In this document: in pieces, positions 1 through 6,321 of the stretch | Layout: every line of letters begins with the position of its first letter | Numbering within the stretch: position 1 is the stretch's first letter | NCBI GenBank assembly: GCA_035266865.1 | Contig: DATFMR010000022.1 | Span: forward strand, 1-6,504 | Length of the DNA: 6,504 nucleotides | Direction: 5' to 3' | Source of the DNA: JAKAGZ01 sp035266865 | Lineage (GTDB): Bacteria; Bacteroidota; Ignavibacteria; Ignavibacteriales; Ignavibacteriaceae | Translations under genes and position numbers: made by a program | The notes under the pieces: generated by a model | Seen by the model: only the letters and a program-made list of their open reading frames with translations | Databases searched by the model: none | What the model was told of the DNA's origin: nothing

Positions 1-1
1 A

Positions 2-652
2 GGAAAAGGGGCCGGAATAATTTCACTAATGGATGGTTCTTCATTTTTAAGCGATTATAAAATTGGAAACGGCAAAGTTTTGTTGATAAATACAGCACCG
101 GTCCTCAGCTGGTCAAATCTTCCGTTAAAAGGAATATTTGTTCCATTAATGAATAAGTCCGTTTATTATCTCGCTTCCAGGAATATTTCAAACGAAGAAT
201 ATTTAGCAGGAACTTCTGTGGAAATAAACCTGGGTGATAATTCTGCCGGACAGGTTAAAATAGAAAAACCGGGAAATGGGGAAGAATATATATCACTAGA
301 TAAAAGTCTGAAAAATAATTTTATCCAGTACGATAACACAAACATTACGGGAAATTATAAAGTTTTTTCGGGTTCAAAGATCATTAATGAATTTTCTGTA
401 AATGCTGATCCTAAAGAATCAGTAACGAAAACGGCAGATAATAAAGAATTTGAAAAATATCTTGAAAAGATTAATTTCAAAGGTCAATTAGTAAATGTTG
501 AAAGGGACCAAAATCCTGCCGAAGTTATTCTACAATCAAGATTTGGTACAGAACTCTGGAAATATTTTGTATTACTGGCTTTAATCCTCGCGCTGGTTGA
601 AATGGCAGTTGCAAGAAACGCAAAAAAAGAATTATTAAACGTTGAAAAATAA
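2..652 (+). CDS. BatA-domain-type membrane protein, C-terminal part (5' end outside window)
   Basis: The reading frame is open to the left edge, so the ATG at position 29 is almost certainly internal and the gene begins upstream; 216 residues are visible. The segment GKVLLINTAP followed by SWSNLPLKGIFVPLMN and YYLAS matches the conserved block of long Bacteroidota proteins that carry an N-terminal BatA (aerotolerance regulator) double-membrane segment and a VWA/glutamine-amidotransferase-like middle. In these proteins this block reads roughly 'G.GRVL.F....D..W.DLPL...FVPL'. After it comes a predicted extracytoplasmic, beta-rich stretch. A single hydrophobic helix (about nt 557-614, starting WKYFVLLALILALVEMAVA) and a short basic cytoplasmic tail close the protein, also as in the family. 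The BatA and VWA parts cannot be seen here. The precise role of these proteins is poorly known; they often sit near moxR/DUF58 genes. It ends 20 bases before hflX on the same strand. Confidence 0.75.
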   Translation, partial: GKGAGIISLMDGSSFLSDYKIGNGKVLLINTAPVLSWSNLPLKGIFVPLMNKSVYYLASRNISNEEYLAGTSVEINLGDNSAGQVKIEKPGNGEEYISLDKSLKNNFIQYDNTNITGNYKVFSGSKIINEFSVNADPKESVTKTADNKEFEKYLEKINFKGQLVNVERDQNPAEVILQSRFGTELWKYFVLLALILALVEMAVARNAKKELLNVEK

Positions 653-672
653 CAGAAGGAATTGAAGAGCAT

Positions 673-1947
673 TTGGCAAAGATGATTGACATAACGCAAA
701 AGACAGTTGAAAGAGCAATGCTTGTTGCTTTAAATACAAAAGACATCAATAAGGAACTCGTTGACGAACATCTTGCAGAACTTGAAGAACTCGCACTGAC
801 CGCAGGAGCCGAAACAATATCTAAAATTGTGCAACAGAGACCGGGGTTTGATTCTGCTTATTACATCGGTAAGGGAAAAGCTGAAGAGATGAAGCAGCTT
901 ATTGAAATGAACGATATAAATCTTGTGATTTTTGATGACGATCTTTCACCGGTGCAGGTTAGAAATCTTGAAAAATTATTCGAAAGGAAAATTGTTGACA
1001 GAAGCGGTTTGATACTGGACATTTTTGCATCACGCGCAAAGACAAAAGAGGCAAAAACCCAGGTAGAACTTGCACAGCTTCAATATATGCTTCCACGGTT
1101 AACAAGGGCGTGGACTCACCTTTCAAAACAGTATGGCGGAATCGGTACAAAAGGTCCCGGTGAAACACAGATTGAAACTGACCGTAGAATGATAAGGAAT
1201 CGGATTAGTCATTTAAAAGATAAACTTGAAAAAATAGAATCGCACAGAGTTACACAAAGCCAGTCAAGAAAAGATTTTATCAAAATCTCTTTGGTTGGTT
1301 ACACGAACGCCGGCAAATCTACTCTTTTTAATCTGCTCACAAAAGCAGATGTTTTTGCAGAAGACAAACTATTTGCAACTTTGGATTCTACTACACGCTC
1401 ATTTGATCCCGGAACAAATGAAAAAATTTTACTGAGTGATACTGTAGGATTTATCAGGAAACTGCCGGCACATCTCGTTGCATCTTTTAAGAGTACTTTA
1501 AATGAAGTAAGAGACGCCGATATTATTTTGCATGTTGTGGATTTTTCACATCCTTATTACCTGGACCACGTTCAGGTTGTTGAAGATACTCTAAAAGGAA
1601 TGGATTGTGATAAAAAAACACAAATAAAAATTTTCAATAAAATTGATCTTGTTCAGGATAAAACAAAAATTGATTTTGTCAGGAATAAGTATGAAAATTG
1701 TGTTATTGTTTCAGCACAAAGAGGAATAAATATTTCAGGATTAAATACTTTGTTAACTACGCAAATTGAACAGGCATTTGTGGAAGAAAAAGTCGAACTT
1801 AATATCACGAATTCGAAAACTGCTGCAGCTATTCATTCAATGGCAGAAGTAATTGATAAAAAATATGATGAAAATTTAATCTACATTACTTACCGGACCA
1901 ATAAAGCAAATTCAGAGAAAATAAAGAAGATGATTGCAAATGTTTAG
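673..1947 (+). CDS. hflX: GTPase HflX
   Basis: Ribosome-associated GTPase that in studied bacteria binds the 50S subunit and splits stalled or stress-damaged 70S ribosomes; cytoplasmic. The 424 residues fit the family. The N-terminal HflX domain (about 12-200) contains YIGKGKAEE (64-72) and the glycine-rich segment GGIGTKGPGETQIETDRR (155-172), which is diagnostic for HflX. A coiled-coil linker follows (about 173-200). The G domain has G1 GYTNAGKST (209-217), G2 around FATLDSTTR (234-242), G3 DTVGF (256-260), G4 NKID (322-325) and G5 VSAQRG (346-351). A C-terminal domain of about 50 residues completes it. All nucleotide-binding motifs look intact. The start is uncertain: TTG at 673 or ATG at 682 (residue 4). 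AGAAGGA at 654-660 lies 12 bases before the TTG and 21 before the ATG, and GAAGAG at 664-669 lies 12 before the ATG. The close spacing to the BatA-type gene suggests cotranscription. Confidence 0.95.
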   Translation: MAKMIDITQKTVERAMLVALNTKDINKELVDEHLAELEELALTAGAETISKIVQQRPGFDSAYYIGKGKAEEMKQLIEMNDINLVIFDDDLSPVQVRNLEKLFERKIVDRSGLILDIFASRAKTKEAKTQVELAQLQYMLPRLTRAWTHLSKQYGGIGTKGPGETQIETDRRMIRNRISHLKDKLEKIESHRVTQSQSRKDFIKISLVGYTNAGKSTLFNLLTKADVFAEDKLFATLDSTTRSFDPGTNEKILLSDTVGFIRKLPAHLVASFKSTLNEVRDADIILHVVDFSHPYYLDHVQVVEDTLKGMDCDKKTQIKIFNKIDLVQDKTKIDFVRNKYENCVIVSAQRGINISGLNTLLTTQIEQAFVEEKVELNITNSKTAAAIHSMAEVIDKKYDENLIYITYRTNKANSEKIKKMIANV

Positions 1948-1990
1948 TATTACTTCATTTATTTTACCAATATTTCTGACACTTATTTCT

Positions 1991-1998
1991 TAACTTTG
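1991..1998 (+). promoter_or_regulatory. Candidate Bacteroidota-type -7 promoter element
   Basis: TAACTTTG matches the TAnnTTTG -7 consensus known from Bacteroidota sigma factors. It lies in the 85-base gap between hflX and the ammonia-lyase, 34 bases before the lyase start codon, a sensible place for a promoter. I see no clear TTG/TTTG -33 box about 20 bases upstream; only the T-rich ATTTTACC is there. An 8-base match with two free positions can arise by chance in AT-rich DNA, so this is only a candidate. No hairpin terminator for hflX is visible in this gap. Confidence 0.35.
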
Positions 1999-2019
1999 TA
2001 AACATCTTTTATACATCTT

Positions 2020-2026
2020 AGGGAGA
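2020..2026 (+). promoter_or_regulatory. Ribosome binding site of the ammonia-lyase
   Basis: AGGGAGA ends 6 bases before the ATG at 2033 and is a good Shine-Dalgarno match, clearer than those of rmuC and the GNAT gene in this window. It fixes the lyase start at 2033 and supports independent, efficient translation of that gene. Confidence 0.7.
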
Positions 2027-2032
2027 ATTTCG

Positions 2033-3556
2033 ATGTCTATAGTATTAAATGGTTCAGGACTGACAATTGAAAAAATTGTTCGGATTGTCCGCCACAATGA
2101 AAAAGTTGAACTAAGTCCTGAATCGCTTGAAAGAATAAAAACCTGTCGTAAAATGCTTGAAAGCAAACTGCAGGCTAAAGAAATAATGTATGGAACAAAT
2201 ACAGGAATCGGGGAATTTTCTGAAATTGTTTTAAATGATGAACAGGTAAAAGAATTTCAGAAATATCTAATTTATAATCATTCCGCCGGAATTGGCGATC
2301 CGGCACCAATTGAATATGTAAGAGGTGCTATCGCGGGTCGAATAAATGTTCACGCACACGGTAATTCCGCTTGCAGGCCGGAAATTACTTTAACACTCAT
2401 TGAAATGCTGAACAAAGGAGTTACTCCTGTTGTCTGTCAGAAAGGATCAGTAGGAGCCTGTGGTGATCTTGCGCCAATGTCGCAGGTAGCACTTTTAATG
2501 ATGGGCGAGGGAGAAGCTTATATTAATGGTGAAAGACTTCCGGGTAAAGTTGCACTTGAAAAAGCAGGAATAAAAATTCCCGGTTTGCAGGCACGTGACG
2601 GGTTGGCAGTTATTAATGGTTCAAATTTATTAACGGCTATGGCAGCTATTCAACTTTACGATATAAACAGATGGTTGAAACAAGCTGAAATAGCCGCAGC
2701 AATGTCCCTTGAAGCATTAATGGCTAATTTAAAACCTTACGATGAACGTCTGCACAAAATGCGCGGATTTGCAGGAGCAGTAAGAAGCGCAAATTCAATA
2801 ATGCAGTGTATCAAAGGGAGTGATCTTCAAACCGGAAAATTAAAAAGCAAAGTACAGGATGCATATTCGATGCGTTCAACTCCGCAGGTTATTGGTGCGG
2901 CACATGATATAGTTGCTTACGCAAAATCGCAGGTGGAAATTGAATTAAACGGAGTTGGTGATAATCCAATATTTATTCCGGAAGACAATCTTACTTTAAC
3001 AGGTGCAAATTTCCAGGGAACTCCTGTTTCATTGCCTATGGATTCAGTTGGCGCAGCTGTAACAATGATTTCTGTTTTATCCGAAAGAAGACTTAACAGA
3101 ATGCTTAATCCGGCGCTAAGTGTAGGGCTTCCTTCATTTCTTACAAAAGGTGCTGGAATGTTTTCAGGTATGATGCTGAGCCAGTATACTGCTGATTCAT
3201 TAATAGTTGAGCAGAGAATTTTATCGGCTCCTGCTTCAATACAGTCTATTCCGGCTGCTGCCGATCAGGAGGATTTTGTTTCTATGGGAATGAATACTTC
3301 CATTAAGAATGCGCAAATTCTCGATAATGCTTACGGTGTACTTGGAATTGAATTTATGGCAGCAGCACAGGCGCTGGATTTCCGTGAACACAAAACAGGA
3401 AAGGGAGTGGCGAAAGCTAAAGAAATCGTTAGAAAAAATATTGATCATCTTGATATTGATCGTCCTCTCTATCCGGATCATACTAAAATGAAAGAAGTTG
3501 TTAAGTGCTGCGAAATATTAGAGGCAGTTGAAAAAGAAGTAGGAAATTTGGGATAA
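2033..3556 (+). CDS. Histidine/aromatic amino acid ammonia-lyase family enzyme with Cys in the MIO triad
   Basis: MIO-dependent lyase of the HAL/PAL/TAL superfamily, which removes ammonia from an amino acid non-oxidatively; cytoplasmic tetramers in the family. At 507 residues it has the length of bacterial HutH. Residues matching known catalytic positions of Pseudomonas putida HAL: Tyr53 (MYGTNTGIG, 52-60), His83 (NHSAGIG, 82-88), Asn195 (VINGSN, 193-198), Gln275/Tyr278/Arg281 (QDAYSMRSTPQ, 275-285), Phe327 (GANFQG) and Glu413 (DQEDFVSMG, 411-419). The cofactor triad, normally Ala-Ser-Gly, is Ala142-Cys143-Gly144 in GSVGACGDLAP (138-148). His83 and Glu413 favour histidine or a related substrate. 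However, STPQ in place of the usual CQPQ, GANFQG for GNFHG, and QEDF for QEDH depart from canonical HutH. No other hut gene is present. It could be a HAL, a TAL/PAL-like enzyme or an aminomutase; hutH is therefore not assigned. rmuC follows after 6 bases. Confidence 0.88.
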   Translation: MSIVLNGSGLTIEKIVRIVRHNEKVELSPESLERIKTCRKMLESKLQAKEIMYGTNTGIGEFSEIVLNDEQVKEFQKYLIYNHSAGIGDPAPIEYVRGAIAGRINVHAHGNSACRPEITLTLIEMLNKGVTPVVCQKGSVGACGDLAPMSQVALLMMGEGEAYINGERLPGKVALEKAGIKIPGLQARDGLAVINGSNLLTAMAAIQLYDINRWLKQAEIAAAMSLEALMANLKPYDERLHKMRGFAGAVRSANSIMQCIKGSDLQTGKLKSKVQDAYSMRSTPQVIGAAHDIVAYAKSQVEIELNGVGDNPIFIPEDNLTLTGANFQGTPVSLPMDSVGAAVTMISVLSERRLNRMLNPALSVGLPSFLTKGAGMFSGMMLSQYTADSLIVEQRILSAPASIQSIPAAADQEDFVSMGMNTSIKNAQILDNAYGVLGIEFMAAAQALDFREHKTGKGVAKAKEIVRKNIDHLDIDRPLYPDHTKMKEVVKCCEILEAVEKEVGNLG

Positions 3557-3562
3557 ATTAAT

Positions 3563-4858
3563 ATGCAAGAAATAATTTTTTTAGTAATTGGTTTAGTTAT
3601 TGGCGCATTCGCTGCTTTTTTTATTGCAAAACTTAAATTTGAAGGAAGTGCCGATAAGGCTGGCGAAAGAAATTCTTTTTTGGAAGAAGAAATCAGTAAA
3701 ACAGAAAAGGAATTAAATTCAGAGAGAGAAAAGGTTCTGGAATTAAATTCTGATTACTCAGCTTTAAATTCTGACTATAGGAATCTCCAGGAAAAACTTG
3801 CTGAACAAAATGCAGATATTGAAAATCGTCAGAAGCAATTAGCAAAAGATTTTGAGTTACTAGCCAATAGGATATTTGAAGAAAAAACCAACAAATTCTC
3901 AGAGCAAAGTAAATCCAATCTTGCAGAAATATTAAATCCTCTTAAAGAAAAAATTTCTGAATTTCAGATTAAAGTAGAGCAGACGAATAAAGAAGGTATT
4001 GACAGATTTTCTTCCTTACGCGAACAACTTTCGAATCTAAAAGATTTGAACCAACAAATGAGTCAGGATGCTAAAAATTTAGTTAAAGCTTTAAAAGGCG
4101 ACACTAAGGTACAGGGTGACTGGGGTGAAATCCAGCTCGAAAGAATCCTTGAGCGATCTGGTCTAAGAAAGGGGGAAGAATATTCTATTCAGGAATCAAT
4201 AACCACTGATGAAGGAAGAAAAAGGCCCGATGTAATAGTAAATTTACCTGAGGATAAAAAAATAATTATTGATTCAAAGGTCTCATTAGTTAGTTATGAA
4301 AGATTTATGTCGGCTGAGAATGATGAGGAAAGGGGCGTTCATCTAAAATCATTTATTGATTCGTTGAAGAGACACATTAAAGAATTGAGTGAAAAAAACT
4401 ATCAAAATTTGTTTGATCAAGGGTCCCTAGATTTTGTTTTAATGTTTATCCCGATAGAACCAGCATTTAGTCTTGCTATCCAGTTTGGTGAAGATCTTTA
4501 CGCTCAAGCATGGGATAAAAGGATAATGATGGTAAGTCCCTTAAATCTTTTTACTGCGTTGAAAACAATAGCAAATATTTGGAAACAAGAATATCAGAAT
4601 AGAAACGTAATTGAAATTGCGAAACAATCTGGTGCACTCTATGATAAATTTGTCGGATTCGTTGAAGATTTACAGACAATAGGAAACAGGATAGAACAAA
4701 CTCAAAGCAGTTATCATGATGCAATGAAAAAATTATCAAAAGGATCAGCAAACTTAATTAGCCGTGCTGAAAAAATTAAAAAACTCGGTGCAAAAACTAC
4801 AAAATCTCTTCCGGAATCTTTGCTTGATGATGAAGATGAAAACTTATTGGAAAAATAA
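3563..4858 (+). CDS. rmuC: DNA recombination protein RmuC
   Basis: RmuC limits recombination at inverted repeats in E. coli and carries a predicted PD-(D/E)xK nuclease-like fold; its biochemical activity is not firmly established. The 431 residues show the family layout. An N-terminal membrane anchor (about 3-22, IIFLVIGLVIGAFAAFFIA) is followed by a long Glu/Lys/Gln-rich coiled coil (about 35-175). The conserved RmuC domain (about 178-395) has VQGDWGEIQLERILE (183-197), RPDVIVNLP (221-229) and IIIDSKVSLVSYERF (234-248). Glu189, Asp223, Asp237 and Lys239 are the likely nuclease-type residues. FIPIEPAF (295-302) and MMVSPLNLFTALKTI (322-336) are further family blocks. The tail is acidic (LDDEDENLLE, 421-430). 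The start follows the lyase stop by 6 bases with no strong Shine-Dalgarno, which suggests translational coupling. It probably acts at the inner face of the membrane. Confidence 0.93.
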   Translation: MQEIIFLVIGLVIGAFAAFFIAKLKFEGSADKAGERNSFLEEEISKTEKELNSEREKVLELNSDYSALNSDYRNLQEKLAEQNADIENRQKQLAKDFELLANRIFEEKTNKFSEQSKSNLAEILNPLKEKISEFQIKVEQTNKEGIDRFSSLREQLSNLKDLNQQMSQDAKNLVKALKGDTKVQGDWGEIQLERILERSGLRKGEEYSIQESITTDEGRKRPDVIVNLPEDKKIIIDSKVSLVSYERFMSAENDEERGVHLKSFIDSLKRHIKELSEKNYQNLFDQGSLDFVLMFIPIEPAFSLAIQFGEDLYAQAWDKRIMMVSPLNLFTALKTIANIWKQEYQNRNVIEIAKQSGALYDKFVGFVEDLQTIGNRIEQTQSSYHDAMKKLSKGSANLISRAEKIKKLGAKTTKSLPESLLDDEDENLLEK

Positions 4859-4898
4859 TAATTATCCTATAATTGTCCCTATTTAAATAAATTCACAG

Positions 4899-4975
4899 TG
4901 TCATTTCGAATCCCGTTCACGGGATGAGAAATCTGAAAAACAACAATAAGATTTCTCCTTTCAGTCGAAATGACA
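4899..4975. repeat. Nested palindromic intergenic element (REP/MITE-like)
   Basis: The outer arms TGTCATTTCGA (4899-4909) and TCGAAATGACA (4965-4975) are perfect 11-base inverted repeats. Inside them the arms GAGAAATCT (4926-4934) and AGATTTCTC (4949-4957) are perfect 9-base inverted repeats around a 14-base A-rich loop. The left-hand spacer is itself a perfect hairpin, ATCCCG-TTCA-CGGGAT (4910-4925); the right-hand spacer CTTTCAG (4958-4964) is unpaired. The folded form would be a long stem with one side hairpin. From memory, sequences beginning TGTCATTTCGA and containing GAGAAATCT recur between genes in Bacteroidota-related genomes, so this is probably a dispersed repeat and not a gene-specific regulator. 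It lies between rmuC and the GNAT gene. There is no T-run after it, so it is not a classic intrinsic terminator. Confidence 0.8.
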
Positions 4976-5011
4976 GCTTAGATTCACCTTAGAATAAAAG
5001 TTGTCAAAAAA

Positions 5012-5443
5012 ATGACGATAACCCAACCCCAAACTCCCGAAGAATTTGAAAAGTACTACGATCTCCGCTGGAGAATTCTGCGCGCACCATGGGATCAGCC
5101 GAAGGGAAGTGAAAAAGACGAAAAAGAAAATGATGCAATTCACGTGATGGTTTGTGAAAGTGACAGAATTCCTGTTGGAATCGGGCGGGCTCATTTTAAT
5201 AATAACAATGAAGCACAAATAAGATATATGGCTGTTGAAGAAAATCAGCAGGGAAAAGGAATTGGTGCAGCAGTCTTGAATGAGCTCGAAATGAGATCGA
5301 AAAAAAAAGGGGCAAAATTTATTATTCTCAATGCCCGTGAAAATGCCGTAAAGTTTTATGAAAAGCACGGATATAAAATTATTAAAAGGTCGCATACTTT
5401 GTTTGGTTCAATCCCTCACTTTGAAATGAAGAAGGATTTATAG
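5012..5443 (+). CDS. GNAT family N-acetyltransferase
   Basis: Small cytoplasmic acyl-CoA-dependent acyltransferase of 143 residues, a normal length for a single-domain GNAT. The N-terminal stretch YYDLRWRILRAPWDQPKGSE (15-34) is typical of a subgroup of uncharacterised GNATs and probably shapes the acceptor site. IRYMAVEENQQGKGIGAAVL (70-89) is motif A on strand beta4, with the acetyl-CoA pyrophosphate-binding Q-G-K-G-I-G loop (80-85). ILNARENAVKFYEKHGYK (105-122) is motif B with the usual N-A-x3-A-x2-FYEKxGF/Y pattern. The acceptor (small molecule or protein) cannot be told from sequence. No clear Shine-Dalgarno precedes the ATG; the frame is closed by a TAG at 4979-4981, and 5012 is the first ATG after it. 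The stop codon directly abuts the start of the methyltransferase, so the two are almost surely cotranscribed. Confidence 0.9.
   Translation: MTITQPQTPEEFEKYYDLRWRILRAPWDQPKGSEKDEKENDAIHVMVCESDRIPVGIGRAHFNNNNEAQIRYMAVEENQQGKGIGAAVLNELEMRSKKKGAKFIILNARENAVKFYEKHGYKIIKRSHTLFGSIPHFEMKKDL
5429..5436 (+). promoter_or_regulatory. Ribosome binding site of the methyltransferase, inside the GNAT gene
   Basis: AAGAAGGA ends 7 bases before the ATG at 5444 and lies within the last codons of the GNAT gene. Together with the directly adjoining stop and start codons this supports translational coupling, and it decides the methyltransferase start. Confidence 0.6.
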
Positions 5444-6241
5444 ATGTACGATAAATATTTTGAAGCAAATAAAAAGCTCTGGAATAAGAAAACACCGATT
5501 CATTCAGCCTCAGAATTTTACGGGATGAAGGAATTTAAGGAAGGAAAAAACTCCTTAAATTTTGTTGAACTCGAAGCACTGGGAGACGTAAAGGGTAAAT
5601 CACTTTTGCATCTGCAATGTCATTTTGGGATGGATACTCTTTCCTGGGCAAGGCTTGGTGCAAAAGTTACGGGAGTAGATTTCTCAGATGAAGCTATAAA
5701 TCTTGCGGAGAAATTAAATGAAGAATTAAATCTGGATGCAGAATTTATCTACTCAAATATTTATGATTTGAAAGAAAATCTTAATAAAAAATTCGATATA
5801 GTTTTTACTTCTTACGGTACTATCGGCTGGCTGCCGGATTTGAACAAATGGGCTGAAATAGTTTCCCATTTTCTAAAACCAGGCGGGACATTTTTTATTG
5901 CTGATTTTCACCCGGTAATCTGGATGTATGATCACGGGATCAAAAATCTAAAATATTCTTATTTCAATTCCGGTGAGCCGATTGAAGAAACTAACGAAGG
6001 AACTTATTCCGAACGGAACGCAGATATAAAAATGACAGAATACGGGTGGAATCACTCACTCGATGAAGTTTTTAATTCTCTTAAAAATAACGGTCTAACC
6101 GTAGCAAGCTTTAATGAATATCCTTTCTCATTTTATAACTGCTTCCCGGATATGGTAAAAGGTGATGACGGATTCTGGCGGATAAAAGGAATCGAAAATA
6201 TTTTACCGCTAATGTATTCGATTAAAGCTATTAAAGAATAA
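5444..6241 (+). CDS. Class I SAM-dependent methyltransferase
   Basis: 265-residue Rossmann-fold methyltransferase; substrate unknown, probably cytoplasmic, with no signal peptide or membrane segment. An N-terminal cap (1-50, with YFEANKKLWNKKTPIH) precedes motif I, which reads LLHLQCHFGMDTLSWARLGA (54-73). The usual D/E-x-G-x-G-x-G is replaced by L-Q-C-H-F-G-x-D, a variant I recall as a recognisable subfamily of COG0500-type enzymes. VTGVDFS (75-81) has Asp79 as the likely ribose-binding acid. FDIVFTSYGTIGWLPD (117-132) covers motif IV, and FLKPGGTFFIADFHPV (143-158) covers the post-motif block. The C-terminal part (160-265) is rich in Tyr, Trp and Asn and probably forms the substrate lid. 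It directly follows the GNAT stop codon. A paired acetyl- and methyltransferase could modify related small molecules, but that is speculation. Confidence 0.9.
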   Translation: MYDKYFEANKKLWNKKTPIHSASEFYGMKEFKEGKNSLNFVELEALGDVKGKSLLHLQCHFGMDTLSWARLGAKVTGVDFSDEAINLAEKLNEELNLDAEFIYSNIYDLKENLNKKFDIVFTSYGTIGWLPDLNKWAEIVSHFLKPGGTFFIADFHPVIWMYDHGIKNLKYSYFNSGEPIEETNEGTYSERNADIKMTEYGWNHSLDEVFNSLKNNGLTVASFNEYPFSFYNCFPDMVKGDDGFWRIKGIENILPLMYSIKAIKE

Positions 6242-6250
6242 TGTAACTCG

Positions 6251-6316
6251 GTGTCCTTGTGTCTTAGTGGTAAAAAAGCAAAAACTAAGTCACTAAGATC
6301 ACTTAGGAACACTAAG
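6251..6316. repeat. ACTAAG-rich imperfect inverted repeat between convergent genes
   Basis: The left arm GTGTCCTTGTGTCTTAGTG (6251-6269) pairs with the right arm at 6291-6312 with 18 matching bases if three gaps are allowed. The perfect core is TCTTAGTG (6262-6269) against CACTAAGA (6291-6298), around an A-rich 21-base loop. The right side also holds four copies of ACTAAG or ACTTAG, at 6284, 6292, 6301 and 6311, spaced 8, 9 and 10 bases apart. Sequences of this 'CTTAGTG...CACTAAG' kind are, from memory, scattered between genes in many AT-rich environmental genomes. Its position between the methyltransferase and the converging EVE gene would also let the hairpin serve as a shared transcription end, though there is no clean T-run. 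Confidence 0.6.
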
Positions 6317-6321
6317 AGGCT

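Noticed and set aside
29..652. Treating the ATG at 29 as the true start of a complete 207-residue protein
   Set aside because: The frame is open to the window edge, and the first residues lie in the middle of a conserved family block, so the gene is cut by the window.
484..749. Two overlapping minus-strand frames across the BatA-type/hflX junction
   Set aside because: Both are antisense to well-supported coding sequence, and the Phe/Ser-rich peptides show no family features.
3309..3491. Plus-strand open frame of 60 codons inside the ammonia-lyase
   Set aside because: It is an out-of-frame shadow of the lyase C-terminus, with no ribosome binding site or motif.
3711..3775. Three near copies of AATTAAATTC/TTTAAATTC in the rmuC coiled coil, encoding repeated LNSD/LNSE
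   Set aside because: The repeats (residues 51, 61 and 68) are explained by low-complexity, partly heptad-spaced coiled-coil coding sequence and do not suggest a separate element.
4899..4975. Reading the nested palindrome as a rho-independent terminator of rmuC
   Set aside because: The stem is AT-rich, interrupted by a side hairpin, and not followed by a T-run.
4961..5395. Minus-strand open frame of 144 codons opposite the GNAT gene
   Set aside because: It overlaps the GNAT gene almost fully, its peptide is Phe/Ile/Cys-rich low-quality sequence with no recognisable motif, and the plus-strand frame has clear GNAT motifs.
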